From JAJVIP01 sp964405835 (GTDB lineage: Bacteria; Elusimicrobiota; Elusimicrobia; F11): DNA of 33,099 nucleotides. Both the position numbers and the translations under genes were made by a program. Positions 16,586 through 25,800 of the stretch are shown piece by piece. The stretch is from positions 1-33,099 of the forward strand of contig CAYOPN010000028.1 in NCBI GenBank assembly GCA_964405835.1, written 5' to 3'. The notes under the pieces are model-generated. The model saw only the letters and a list, made by a program, of their open reading frames with translations, was not told the origin of the DNA and searched no databases. Numbering within the stretch: the first letter of the stretch is position 1; each line of letters begins with the position of its first letter.

Positions 16586-17394
16586 GCTTCCACTTCCTCC
16601 GTATCAGCGAGGATCGCAAGCTTGCCGGGGCGTAAATACCCGCGTTTGGGCTCGAGGAAAAAATCATGAAATGTTTTCACGAACGGGTTATTAACAAGCA
16701 TCTCAGGCTGACCAATGGCCTCCGCAAGCGGCAATCCATTAAAAAAAACTTTTTTGAAAGCGGCCTTGATCGCTTTGATCGAATCACGGTCCATTCCCAT
16801 TCTTCGCATGCCGACCAAATTCAATCCTTTGATTTCAGCACGGTCACCTTGGGCCATACAGAACGGCGCGACGTCAAGCGGCACCATAGCCCCGCCGCTG
16901 ATAATAACGCCCGTGCCAAGCCGCACGAATTGATGAATGCCTACCGTCGCGCTGATGAAGGCATTGTCACCCACATGCACATGTCCAGCGATTTGCGCGG
17001 CGTTTGCCATGATCACGTTATTACCGACAACACAATCGTGTGCGATGTGTGAGAGTGCCATGAAATAACAGTCGTTGCCGATGCGGGTCATGTTTTTATC
17101 CAGCGGTGTTCCGCGGTGTGCGGTAACGCCTTCGCGGAAAACCACGCGATCACCCACTTCCAAGCGTGTCGGTTCACCCTTGTATTTCATGTGCTGCGGC
17201 GCGAGCCCAAGTGAAGTTTGCGGAAAAACTTCACAGTTTTTTCCAAGATGCGTGTATTCAATCGTGACATGCGGCCAGATCTTGCAATCGTCCCCGATCT
17301 CCACCTCCGGTCCGATGACGGCATAAGGCCCTATCGAGACGTTCTTCCCGATTTTTGCCTTGGCATCAACGATGGCGGTGGAGTGAATGGACAT
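16582..17394 (-). CDS. lpxA: UDP-N-acetylglucosamine O-acyltransferase LpxA
   Basis: A 270-residue left-handed beta-helix trimer that performs the first committed acyl transfer of lipid A synthesis. Hexapeptide repeats fill about 1-190. SHIAHDC carries His116 and catalytic His119; His138 and His154 match E. coli His144 and His160. Thirteen residues after His154 is Gly167, the hydrocarbon-ruler position (E. coli Gly173). A helical C-terminal domain (KGLNLVGMRRMG onward) completes the protein. Whether it acylates UDP-GlcNAc or the 3-amino analogue cannot be read from motifs alone. The start lies 3 nt after fabZ. Confidence 0.97.
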   Translation of the reverse strand: MSIHSTAIVDAKAKIGKNVSIGPYAVIGPEVEIGDDCKIWPHVTIEYTHLGKNCEVFPQTSLGLAPQHMKYKGEPTRLEVGDRVVFREGVTAHRGTPLDKNMTRIGNDCYFMALSHIAHDCVVGNNVIMANAAQIAGHVHVGDNAFISATVGIHQFVRLGTGVIISGGAMVPLDVAPFCMAQGDRAEIKGLNLVGMRRMGMDRDSIKAIKAAFKKVFFNGLPLAEAIGQPEMLVNNPFVKTFHDFFLEPKRGYLRPGKLAILADTEEVEA

Positions 17395-17397
17395 GAA

Positions 17398-17871
17398 TCA
17401 GTTGTTCCGGTCGGCGATGGCGAAAGTGAAAATGGCTTCGGTGGTGACTTCGCCATTTACTTTGCCGGTGCCTTTGGCTTTGCCGGCGCGCCCTCCGGCG
17501 CGCAGCATCTCGACATGGAGTTCCAACACGTCGCCTGGAACAACCGGCCGGCGGAATTTCACTTCTTCAAGCCCCATAAAAAACGCCAGCTTGCCTTTGT
17601 ACGCGGGTTGCGAAAACATCAGCGCGCAAGCGGTCTGCGCCAGCGCTTCGACAATCAGCACGCCAGGCATGATCGGATGACCGGGGAAATGGCCCTGAAA
17701 AAAATGTTCGTCCATCGTCACGCATTTGCGGCCTATGGCGAGCCTGTTTTCTTCAATGACATCGACGCGGTCGATCATGAGAAAAGGAAAGCGGTGCGGA
17801 ATGGCCTCCATGATTTTGAGGACGTCCATCGTGCGGACGGGAGCGACTGGTGTTGCGGGCGTTGATTCCAT
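17398..17871 (-). CDS. fabZ: 3-hydroxyacyl-ACP dehydratase FabZ
   Basis: A 157-residue hot-dog-fold dehydratase of fatty-acid elongation, competing with LpxA and LpxD for 3-hydroxyacyl-ACP. The motif GHFPGHPIMPGVLIVEALAQ contains catalytic His61 and Glu75. IPHRFPFLMIDRV is the family start block. The ATG at 17871 is fixed by TTAGGAG 6-8 nt upstream in the 8-nt gap after lpxC. It adds about 14 residues to the canonical N-terminus at Met15, so a start at 17829 is the alternative. A frame open to 17952 would run into lpxC and is rejected. lpxC and fabZ are separate here, unlike the fused forms of some phyla. Confidence 0.95.
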   Translation of the reverse strand: MESTPATPVAPVRTMDVLKIMEAIPHRFPFLMIDRVDVIEENRLAIGRKCVTMDEHFFQGHFPGHPIMPGVLIVEALAQTACALMFSQPAYKGKLAFFMGLEEVKFRRPVVPGDVLELHVEMLRAGGRAGKAKGTGKVNGEVTTEAIFTFAIADRNN

Positions 17872-17879
17872 AAATACTC

Positions 17880-18728
17880 CTAAGCGTGAAGCGGGATTTT
17901 TTTGTCTTGGATAAGCTGCTTTAGAAATTTGATGTTGTGCCCGTGCCCGCAACGGTTCGCGATAATTTTGGCCTGAATGGGCGCGCCCAATAACATCAGG
18001 TCTCCCATCAGGTCCAGGGTTTTATGACGGACGAATTCGTTCGGAAAACGCAGTGTAGCGCCGGGATTGTAGATCCCCTCGGGCCCTACCACGATGGCGT
18101 TATCGAGCGAGCCCCCCTTGGCCAGGCCATTCTTGCGCAGCGCCTCAATTTCATAGTCGAAACAAAACGTGCGCGCGGGCGCGATTTCCTTTTCGTAGTC
18201 CTGGTTCCGGCGGTAAATAAAAGTCTGATTGGAGATCATCGGATGGTTGTAGTCCACGGTGCATTCGATTTCAAATTCGGCGGCGGGCTCGATGCGGATC
18301 ACGGTCTGGTGCGAACGGTATTCCACCGGGGAGTCCACCGTAAAATACTTTCGGAAGGCCACTTGCTCCACAATGTCCGCGGATTTGAGCGCGTCCACAA
18401 ACCCCGTAGCGCTGCCGTCCAACACCGGCGGCTCGTTGTCGTCCATCTCCACGATCATGTTGTCGACGCCAAGACCGTTCATCGCTGAAAGCACGTGTTC
18501 GATGGTATAGACGCGCGCTTCGCCAAGGCCCAGCGTCGTGCCGCGCACAACTTCCACGACATTTTCGACATGCGCCTGAAACGCCGGTTTCCCCGGCAGA
18601 TCCACGCGCACAAAAGTCACACCGGTGTTTTCCGCCGCCGGCAGAAAAGTCGCCTTGCATTTCCGTCCGGTGTGCAATCCCACCCCCTTGATGGTGACGG
18701 GTGATTTGATGGTGCGTTGCGAGTTCAT
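17880..18728 (-). CDS. lpxC: UDP-3-O-acyl-GlcNAc deacetylase LpxC
   Basis: A 282-residue zinc amidase that performs the committed step of lipid A synthesis. It shows the duplicated LpxC fold with Glu77-His78 (YTIEHVLSAMNGLGVDN), the zinc ligands His235 and Asp239 in HKTLDLMGDL, Lys236 and the catalytic His262 in GHGHN. The N-terminal TIKSPVTIKGVGLHTGR is canonical. Its ATG overlaps the lpxD stop (ATGA). The order lpxD-lpxC-fabZ-lpxA puts three acyl-chain enzymes and the deacetylase in one transcript. Confidence 0.97.
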   Translation of the reverse strand: MNSQRTIKSPVTIKGVGLHTGRKCKATFLPAAENTGVTFVRVDLPGKPAFQAHVENVVEVVRGTTLGLGEARVYTIEHVLSAMNGLGVDNMIVEMDDNEPPVLDGSATGFVDALKSADIVEQVAFRKYFTVDSPVEYRSHQTVIRIEPAAEFEIECTVDYNHPMISNQTFIYRRNQDYEKEIAPARTFCFDYEIEALRKNGLAKGGSLDNAIVVGPEGIYNPGATLRFPNEFVRHKTLDLMGDLMLLGAPIQAKIIANRCGHGHNIKFLKQLIQDKKIPLHA

Positions 18729-19753
18729 TTGTCTTTGTTTTTTTCCTTTAGTGCTTTCACGTCTTTAAATAATTCCGGTAAACGGCGAATTAAAAAAATC
18801 TGCTTTAAGGTGTCTTGGATGGGCTGCGAAGGGCTTCCAAAAATAATCGCGCCCGGCTCCACGTCGCCTTTAACACCGGATTGAGCGCCGATCTGAACCC
18901 CGTCGCCGACTTCGGTATGGTCCGCAACGCCGACCTGGCCGCCCATCACCACGCCTTTTCCAACTTTTGTCGATCCGGCGATCCCCACTTGCGCGGCCAG
19001 TAACGCGTGCGGGCCGACTTCCACGTTGTGCGCCACATGCACGAGGTTGTCCAGTTTCGTCCCTTTCTTGATAATGGTCTGGCCCGTTGTGGCACGGTCA
19101 ATGGTGCAGCATGCGCCCATCTCCACATCATCTTCCACCACCACCGTTCCGATCTGCGGGATCTTGTTGTGTTTCCCGTCCGCGTAAAAAAATCCATAAC
19201 CATCTGAGCCGATAACGGTGCCCGCATGCAAAATACAATTCTCGCCGACGCTGACGTCTTCGCGCAACGCGACTTGCGGATAGAGCAGCGACCCCGCTCC
19301 GACTTTCGACCTGGGTCCGACATACACTTGGGATATCAATACCGCTCCGTCGCCGATAACAACGTCGTCCTCGATGACGCAGAACGGACCAACCACTGCG
19401 CCTTTTCCGATTTTCGCCGTGGGCGCCACCACCGCCGCCGCATGCACACCGGCCGGTCGCTTGACAACTTTCTCGGCGGCAATCAAATTCAATAGCGCGG
19501 CAAAAGCCGCCATCGGGTTCTTCACTTCGACGAACGTCTTGCCGTTCGGTTTGACGCCTTCCGGAACAAACACCGCGCCAGCGGCCGTGGTCTCAAGCGA
19601 CTTCATAACGGCGGCATTTTTTACGTCCCGCACAAAACTCGCGTCCGATTTTTTGGCCTCAAGCAGGCCCGCCACACCGTCAATGACGGCAGTACCGTCA
19701 CCGATGACGCGCCCCTGGACAAGCGCTGCAATTTCTTGAACGGTCAATTTCAC
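18725..19753 (-). CDS. lpxD: UDP-3-O-acylglucosamine N-acyltransferase LpxD
   Basis: A 342-residue acyltransferase adding the N-linked 3-hydroxyacyl chain. The N-terminal uridine-binding domain (about 1-100) is followed by a hexapeptide-repeat helix. HVAHNVEVG carries His242, the counterpart of E. coli catalytic His239. IGSDGYGFFY, EMGACCTIDRATTG and GGQVGVADH are family blocks. A short helical C-terminus ends the protein. The GTG start at 19753 abuts the ompH TAA with no intervening base. Confidence 0.97.
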   Translation of the reverse strand: MKLTVQEIAALVQGRVIGDGTAVIDGVAGLLEAKKSDASFVRDVKNAAVMKSLETTAAGAVFVPEGVKPNGKTFVEVKNPMAAFAALLNLIAAEKVVKRPAGVHAAAVVAPTAKIGKGAVVGPFCVIEDDVVIGDGAVLISQVYVGPRSKVGAGSLLYPQVALREDVSVGENCILHAGTVIGSDGYGFFYADGKHNKIPQIGTVVVEDDVEMGACCTIDRATTGQTIIKKGTKLDNLVHVAHNVEVGPHALLAAQVGIAGSTKVGKGVVMGGQVGVADHTEVGDGVQIGAQSGVKGDVEPGAIIFGSPSQPIQDTLKQIFLIRRLPELFKDVKALKEKNKDK

Positions 19754-20365
19754 TTAGAAACCCCTCACCCGCTGTTGCAGCTTATCGGTCAAATCAATGG
19801 AAGCGTCGCCATAGAGAATACTGGATTTATCGACGACCACGGCCACTTGCTCCTCGACCGCAACGTCACGGAGCGCCTGATAAATTTTCCCCAGAATAAG
19901 TTGGCTTTGCTGCGCTTGAAAAGCGGCCAGGTCGGCGGTGGCCTGTTTGCGAAGTTCCACCAGTTCGGTCTTGCGCGCGTCCAAATCGTCCCGCATCTTC
20001 ACGATGTTCTGGCCGACGCTCGCGGCCGCGTCCGGCGCGCCTTCCGCGGCGGGCGGCGTGGCGGACGCCCCCCCCTGTTTCAATGTCGACTCCAACACCG
20101 ATATTTTCCCTTCCACATCTCTTAATTCGGCCTCTTTTGAAGCCAACAGTTCGCGCTTCTTTTTCAACTGCTTCGCGTAATCTTCTTTGGCCGCCTGTGT
20201 TTGCGGGTAAATTTGAAAAATTTTGTCCATGTCGACGTATCCGATCCTCAGACCGCCGCCGCCCCCATCCGTGCCTCCGGAAAGCGGAATATCCAGCGCA
20301 TGAATGGACGGGCCGCCCAAAAGGGCCAAGGCCCCGGTGCAAAGAATTGTTTTCACGATTTTCAT
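19754..20365 (-). CDS. skp: Periplasmic chaperone Skp/OmpH
   Basis: A 203-residue secreted protein with a signal peptide (MKIVKTILCTGALALLGGPSIHA, cleavage about residue 23). IGYVDMDKIFQIYPQTQAAKE is the OmpH family start. Long heptad-type coiled-coil arms cover about 57-165, interrupted by an Ala/Pro/Gly-rich stretch near 100-115. Skp trimers hold unfolded outer-membrane proteins for the BAM complex. It lies between bamA and lpxD, a conserved placement across diderms. ATG 20365 has AAGGAG upstream. Confidence 0.93.
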   Translation of the reverse strand: MKIVKTILCTGALALLGGPSIHALDIPLSGGTDGGGGGLRIGYVDMDKIFQIYPQTQAAKEDYAKQLKKKRELLASKEAELRDVEGKISVLESTLKQGGASATPPAAEGAPDAAASVGQNIVKMRDDLDARKTELVELRKQATADLAAFQAQQSQLILGKIYQALRDVAVEEQVAVVVDKSSILYGDASIDLTDKLQQRVRGF

Positions 20366-20381
20366 TTAGGTCTCCTTATGC

Positions 20382-22832
20382 TTAGAAGATGTTTCCGATC
20401 GTAAAGTACGGCTGCAGGCTATGAGAGTCTCCCTGTCGCGTTCCATCGGTGTCACGCGGGTTCAACGGAATGCCGAAATCGAGGCGGATCGGGAATACCG
20501 GCGTCTTGAAACGGAACCCAAAACCGACGCCCGCTTTCATCCGTTGGTCCAATCCACCGGTCGTAAAATCGATGTCTTCCGTCCGCAACCACGAACCGCC
20601 GACATCAATAAAAAAGGCCCCCTGAAAAATCGTCCGGTTGCGTTCCTGAACGATTGGAAATTTGTACTCGGCATTAAACAAGGTCATGATCTTTCCGGGG
20701 ATCTCACTGACTTCTTCAAAACCGAAATCATTGACCTCGTGCGTGCGCGGGGTTATCGAGTTATTGTCATAACCGCGGATCGTGTCTGGGCCGCCCAAGA
20801 AAAACCGTTCCGACGAGGGCACGTCTTGCGACGGCGTAAACGAATTCACCCACGCCGCGCGGCCGCTGATCGAGAAAACAAACTTCCAGAATGTCGGGAA
20901 ATACCAGCTGGTCGTCACTTGCGGCTTGTAGTAGTTGATTTCGCCGCCCAACGGGCCTCCCGCTGTTTCCACCGAAAGAGAGTTCCGTGAACCGCGCGTG
21001 GCATCAAACTTGTTGTCGCGGTTATCGTTGATGATTTCCGAAATGATGCTCGATTTAAGCTGTTTGACGGAATCGGTCTTCAACGCGTCTTCTTTTGGGA
21101 TTCCGAACGTTGGGAACAAGTCTTCCTTGATGGACGCGTCAACGTCGAATATCTCTGTCGTCTGCAAAGTGTAAGAAAATAAGAGCCCTGTGTCGTCGGA
21201 GATCCGGGGTCCGACGCGCAAGCCCACACCACGCCTTTTTTCGCGGAAAGAGTTGTTTACACCGGGGTAGTCGCGCCGCCGGATCGTGTTAAAAAGATCG
21301 AACCCGCCCGACATGTTGTAGCCCATGAACCAGGGGTCGGTCCATCCGACTTCGAAGTTCTGGCGGCGCGCGCCGAATTCGTAGGTGGCATTGACCCGTT
21401 GGGCGCGGCCGAACAGATTGGTGTGTTGGACCTGCAAGGACCCTACAAAACGGTCGACGCTGGAAAATCCGGCGCCGGCCGATACCACGCCGGGCTTCCC
21501 TTCTTTGACGGAGAAAATCAAATCGGCCAGGTTCGGATCGCGCGGCTGCTGGACGTCCACGTTCACGTCTTCAAGGAAACCCAAATTGTAGATCCGCTCC
21601 ACGGAACGGCGCATGCGGCTGGCAGAAAAAACATCGCCGGGTTTAAGCAACACTTCGCGTTTGATGACATAGTCCTTGGTGTAGGTGTTTCCGTCGACAT
21701 ACACGCCGTCCACGTACACCACCGAACTCTCGCGGATCGAAATGTCGAAATCGACCGTCCCGGTTTCCTTGTTGCGTCCCGGTTCGGCGTTCACTTCGGT
21801 GCGCAAATACCCCTTGTCCGCATAAAGCCCGTTGATATTCGCCACCGATTCATCGAGCTTGTTCTGTTGAAAAAGCGTGTTCGGCTTGACCAGCAGGGCT
21901 TTGCGGAGCTCCTTCTCATTAAAAATCGTGGACCCTTCAAATTCGATTTTTCCTACCTTGTACTCCTGCCCTTCCTCGACCGTGATTTCGATCTCCGCTT
22001 GGTTTTTTACTTCGTCGATCTTGATGTTCGGACTCGAGACCTCCACGTCCAGATGCCCGTGGTTCTTATAAAAGGCCTCAATTTTTTCGAGGTCCTGCCG
22101 GAGCGTCTCGTTTTTAAACACTTTCTTCCGCTTCGTTTCCATCTGTTTGCGGACCTTTTTCTCCGGAAAATTCTGGGACCCCAGCACCGTGACGGATTTC
22201 ACCATAACGCGTTCACCTTCAATGATGAAAAACGTCAGCAGGATCTGCTTCTTCTTGGCATCAAGGGTGGTGTAATGTTCCACGCGAGCGTTGGCGTAAC
22301 CTTCGTCGCGGTAATGCTCCAGGATGGAACGTTCGTCCAGGGAAGCCTTGTAGCGGTCGAACGGCTCTTCTTCCTTGGACTGGACTTTTTCATCGAAGGC
22401 CGTCGATTTTATTTTCTGGTTGCCTTTGTAATCGATGCGCTTGATCATGGGCCGCTCAACGACGCGGAACGTCACCTTGCACAATTCGCGCCCTTTTTTA
22501 TCGCGCCGGTCGAGGCGGGTGATATCGGCGGAAACATCCTCAAAATCGCCAGTCTCAAAAAGAATTTTGATGTCGGCCTGTAATTTTTTGCGATCGAGGA
22601 GTTGATTGCGGCGGGACTTTATTTTCTTGGATAACGTGCCGGACTTATTAAGTTCGTTGCCCTCAAATTCGATCTCTGTGATAAACAACGGCGCATCGTC
22701 CGCCGACCTGATTTCAGGTTCGGCAACAGCGGCTGGCTCTTCAGCAATGACCGGCATCCGGACACACGTAAAAAGCATCAAGCAGCCCAATAAATAAAGA
22801 GCTGCTTTATATTGATTGTGAAGTATTTTCAT
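20382..22832 (-). CDS. bamA: Outer-membrane protein assembly factor BamA
   Basis: An 816-residue Omp85 protein that inserts beta-barrels into the outer membrane. It has an N-terminal signal peptide (about 1-30), then five POTRA domains (about 49-126, 129-206, 209-287, 291-369 and 372-446). A 16-strand barrel (about 447-816) carries the conserved TIRGYDNN lid motif (the VRGF/Y element), and the C-terminal strand ends in Phe. The number of POTRAs matches BamA rather than TamA. Only a poor ribosome-binding site is seen: the 12-nt gap after tamB reads CGCCCCGCACAG, so coupling to tamB translation is likely. Confidence 0.97.
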   Translation of the reverse strand: MKILHNQYKAALYLLGCLMLFTCVRMPVIAEEPAAVAEPEIRSADDAPLFITEIEFEGNELNKSGTLSKKIKSRRNQLLDRKKLQADIKILFETGDFEDVSADITRLDRRDKKGRELCKVTFRVVERPMIKRIDYKGNQKIKSTAFDEKVQSKEEEPFDRYKASLDERSILEHYRDEGYANARVEHYTTLDAKKKQILLTFFIIEGERVMVKSVTVLGSQNFPEKKVRKQMETKRKKVFKNETLRQDLEKIEAFYKNHGHLDVEVSSPNIKIDEVKNQAEIEITVEEGQEYKVGKIEFEGSTIFNEKELRKALLVKPNTLFQQNKLDESVANINGLYADKGYLRTEVNAEPGRNKETGTVDFDISIRESSVVYVDGVYVDGNTYTKDYVIKREVLLKPGDVFSASRMRRSVERIYNLGFLEDVNVDVQQPRDPNLADLIFSVKEGKPGVVSAGAGFSSVDRFVGSLQVQHTNLFGRAQRVNATYEFGARRQNFEVGWTDPWFMGYNMSGGFDLFNTIRRRDYPGVNNSFREKRRGVGLRVGPRISDDTGLLFSYTLQTTEIFDVDASIKEDLFPTFGIPKEDALKTDSVKQLKSSIISEIINDNRDNKFDATRGSRNSLSVETAGGPLGGEINYYKPQVTTSWYFPTFWKFVFSISGRAAWVNSFTPSQDVPSSERFFLGGPDTIRGYDNNSITPRTHEVNDFGFEEVSEIPGKIMTLFNAEYKFPIVQERNRTIFQGAFFIDVGGSWLRTEDIDFTTGGLDQRMKAGVGFGFRFKTPVFPIRLDFGIPLNPRDTDGTRQGDSHSLQPYFTIGNIF

Positions 22833-22844
22833 CTGTGCGGGGCG

Positions 22845-25800
22845 TTAGGAGGCGGGAGTATATAAAGAACGAGCGGGTGTTGCTTTTGATTCTTTTAGTG
22901 GTTTCTGAGGAGCCCTCGGTTTGGGTAGCCCAAAACGCCATTGGTTCTCAAGAATTGCGCGGCGGTCCGGAACGCTTCCCAGTTGGCGCTGGTCGTCCAA
23001 TTCCGAAACGCCTCGCAGGTAAAGATTTCTTTTAAGTTGGTACGAAAGTTCGACTTCGTGGCGGAAGTCAACCTGGTTCTGGTACTCGTCCACCCGCACG
23101 CTGTAGTCCGCGAACAAACGGCTGGAGATGCCGCGGCCGAATTTCACCTTGGTCCCTTTCGCGTATTTCAGAAATTGGTTCTGTGTCACGCTGTTTGTGG
23201 CTTCCTGGTCCGCTGGTGAAGCGACGTTGTCGGCCAGCGGGTCGTGTTCTTGATAGGTAATGCGCACGACATCGATGAGTCCCGTGTTCCGGGCGAGCGC
23301 GCGGGCGAGCGGCGAAGCGAGGCTTGAGTCCAACAACTGCACAAGTCCGAGACGCAGCATTTTATCGGTGTCCTCGCGCTGATCGGCTTGTTTGGTGGCG
23401 CGTTGATCTGGCAAAAGACTGTTGTCATCCACGCTCGTGCTCAGCGGGAGCCCGAGCGCCAACTGCAAGGCCCGCTCCGGCGACAAATTGGGATTGTAAC
23501 GCGAGTAGAAACGCGGCTGGATTTCCCCTATCAACGACCGGTCGACGGTCATCACAATGGTGTCCTGGTTGTTGTTCGACAAACCGTCCGTGTAGAAAAC
23601 CTGTTTCTCGGCCGTCGCCCGAAGGTAAACGGCCGTGTGCTTTGCGTTTACATCGGCAAACGCCGGGTCCTTTGTGACCAGTTCAAGCATCGCATCTTTG
23701 ATGCGAAACTCGCTTCCGGAATAGACGATGCTTCCCTGTTCGGTGTGAATGCGGCCGTTCACGTCCAGATCGGTCGTCGGCCCCGTAAAATGAATGTCGC
23801 CGGTAATGTTCGCGTCGACCAATTCGTTCTGGTACCACGTGCGCGACCCGGCCACGAGCGATATGTCCACTTTTAAGTTGTTCCAAAAATGTTTCGCCCA
23901 TTTCCGAAACGCGGTGACCTTTTGTTCGAGTTTATTGGCGGTGACGGCCGGCGGATAAGTGAAGATCGCGTTCTCAAGCTCTATTGTGCCCGCGAGCAAC
24001 GGACTTTCGGCGGCCCCTTTAAGTATGAGGTTGATCAAGGGTTCGCCACGCGACGCGCCGGCCAAACGGCGTTTTAAAATTCCGAACTGCCCCAGGAAAG
24101 GGCCGGGAGATATCGCCAGCTCCGGAACACGGATACTGACGCCGTGTTCCGTCGTGGTTCGAAGTGACAAGTTGTAAAAGTTCGGGGCGCCGTTTTTGAA
24201 ATCCACATATCCGGTCAACTCGATGTTGCCGTTTCCAAGCCGCGCACGCGCGTCTTCCACATGCAGGCGGTTGCGGTCCAGCCGAACCTTGATCTCGCCT
24301 TTTTGCAGGCTGGGAGTATGGGCCGAAGTAATGGAAATTTTTTGGGCGTTCAAGAAACCCGACACCGACCGTCCGTATGATTTGGTCCCCATTTGGAACC
24401 GGGCCGTGAACGCCCCGCGCGCTTTTGAAACTTCCGGCCACACGTCACGGAGAAACGCCAGGTCTCCCTTCTCCACGCTCAAATCAATTTCGGGTGGGAC
24501 TTTTTCATCGGCGTCCGCGTCGGCCTGAAACTTCACACGGCCGGTCAATTGATATCCCCTTTTGCGGGAAGCCTTTATGTCCTGGGCATCGATGATTCCG
24601 TCCTTGTAAGAAATCTTGGTCTCCGCCGCGTCGATCGGCAGCGAATCAAGCCGGCCGTCCCGCAATGTGAGATTGCCGGAAATATTCGGGGCCTTCACGC
24701 TTCCGAGGCCGCGCAGGTCCGCGTCCATTTTCCCGGTGATCGGCACGGAGGTGTCAAACAAACTCCGCAAGATTCCGGCGTCGATTTCTTTCAAGCGCAG
24801 CGTGTAGTCCCATAATCCGGGCCCAACGTGTCCGTCAAGAAAACATTTTTCCATTCCACCATCCACCAGACGGAACGCTTTCATTTCGATGTCCGGATAG
24901 TTGGCGTGCATCAAAATGCCCGAGACCTGCTGGTTGCTGCCGAGGATCGGCGAGAATTCGACTTCCCCCTGCCGCAGCGTTAAATGGGTGACGTTTCCAT
25001 CAAGCACGTATTGATTAACCCACAACGAACGCGCAAAAACATCCAATTCAATCGGCGACTTCGGCGCTTCGGGATCAATTTTCGATTTCCCTTTCCACGC
25101 GCCGGTCACCTCGACGCCCCCATAGAAAGTCATCACACCGGCGCGGAGGTTGCGCGAATCCGCCATGACACGCATGGCCGCAGCGCCGTTTTTATCCATG
25201 TAAATATTGCTCCCCGGCAATAACACCCCGAAGCCGTCTCCGCTCGTGATGCGGATGCCGGAGAGGTCCCATTGCCGGTTGACCTCCGTCACGTTTCCTG
25301 AAATGGTCCCTCCGAGCGGGAATGGACCAAACCCTCTGTGTGTGCCATGAAACGCCACGCGGGTCACGCGCTGGTCAACCGGACCGCTGAAATCCAAAGA
25401 AACATCGGTTTTGCCTTCCCATTTGACCGGCCACTCCAGCAGATTGAAAATACTTTGCATGTTGAGCTGAGAACCCTGGCCTTTCAACGCAAAGGTCGCC
25501 ACCTCCGTCCGTGAAATGGTACCGGACACTTTCACGTCGCCGCCCTTTTCCAAATGGGCCTCGGCCTTGGAAACAGAGATGGTCGAACCGTTTATTTTGA
25601 ACGACGCGTTCACCCCAAATTTTTCCTTCCGCCATTCCACCTGCTTCGTATTAACGTCGACTGTTAACGCCAATTTTCCGATGGGCCCTTTAAATTTGAG
25701 CGCAATGTCAGCCGTTCCTTTGGGGATTTTGGTCGTATCGGGGACAGCCTTGGACAAAAACTCCTCAAGTTGAAGTCCTTCGCCGTGGAACGAGCCGTCC

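Noticed and set aside
21399..22583. Long plus-strand open frame (394 codons) opposite bamA
   Set aside because: It is the antisense of conserved POTRA coding sequence, has no RBS or recognisable domain, and arises from codon bias in bamA.
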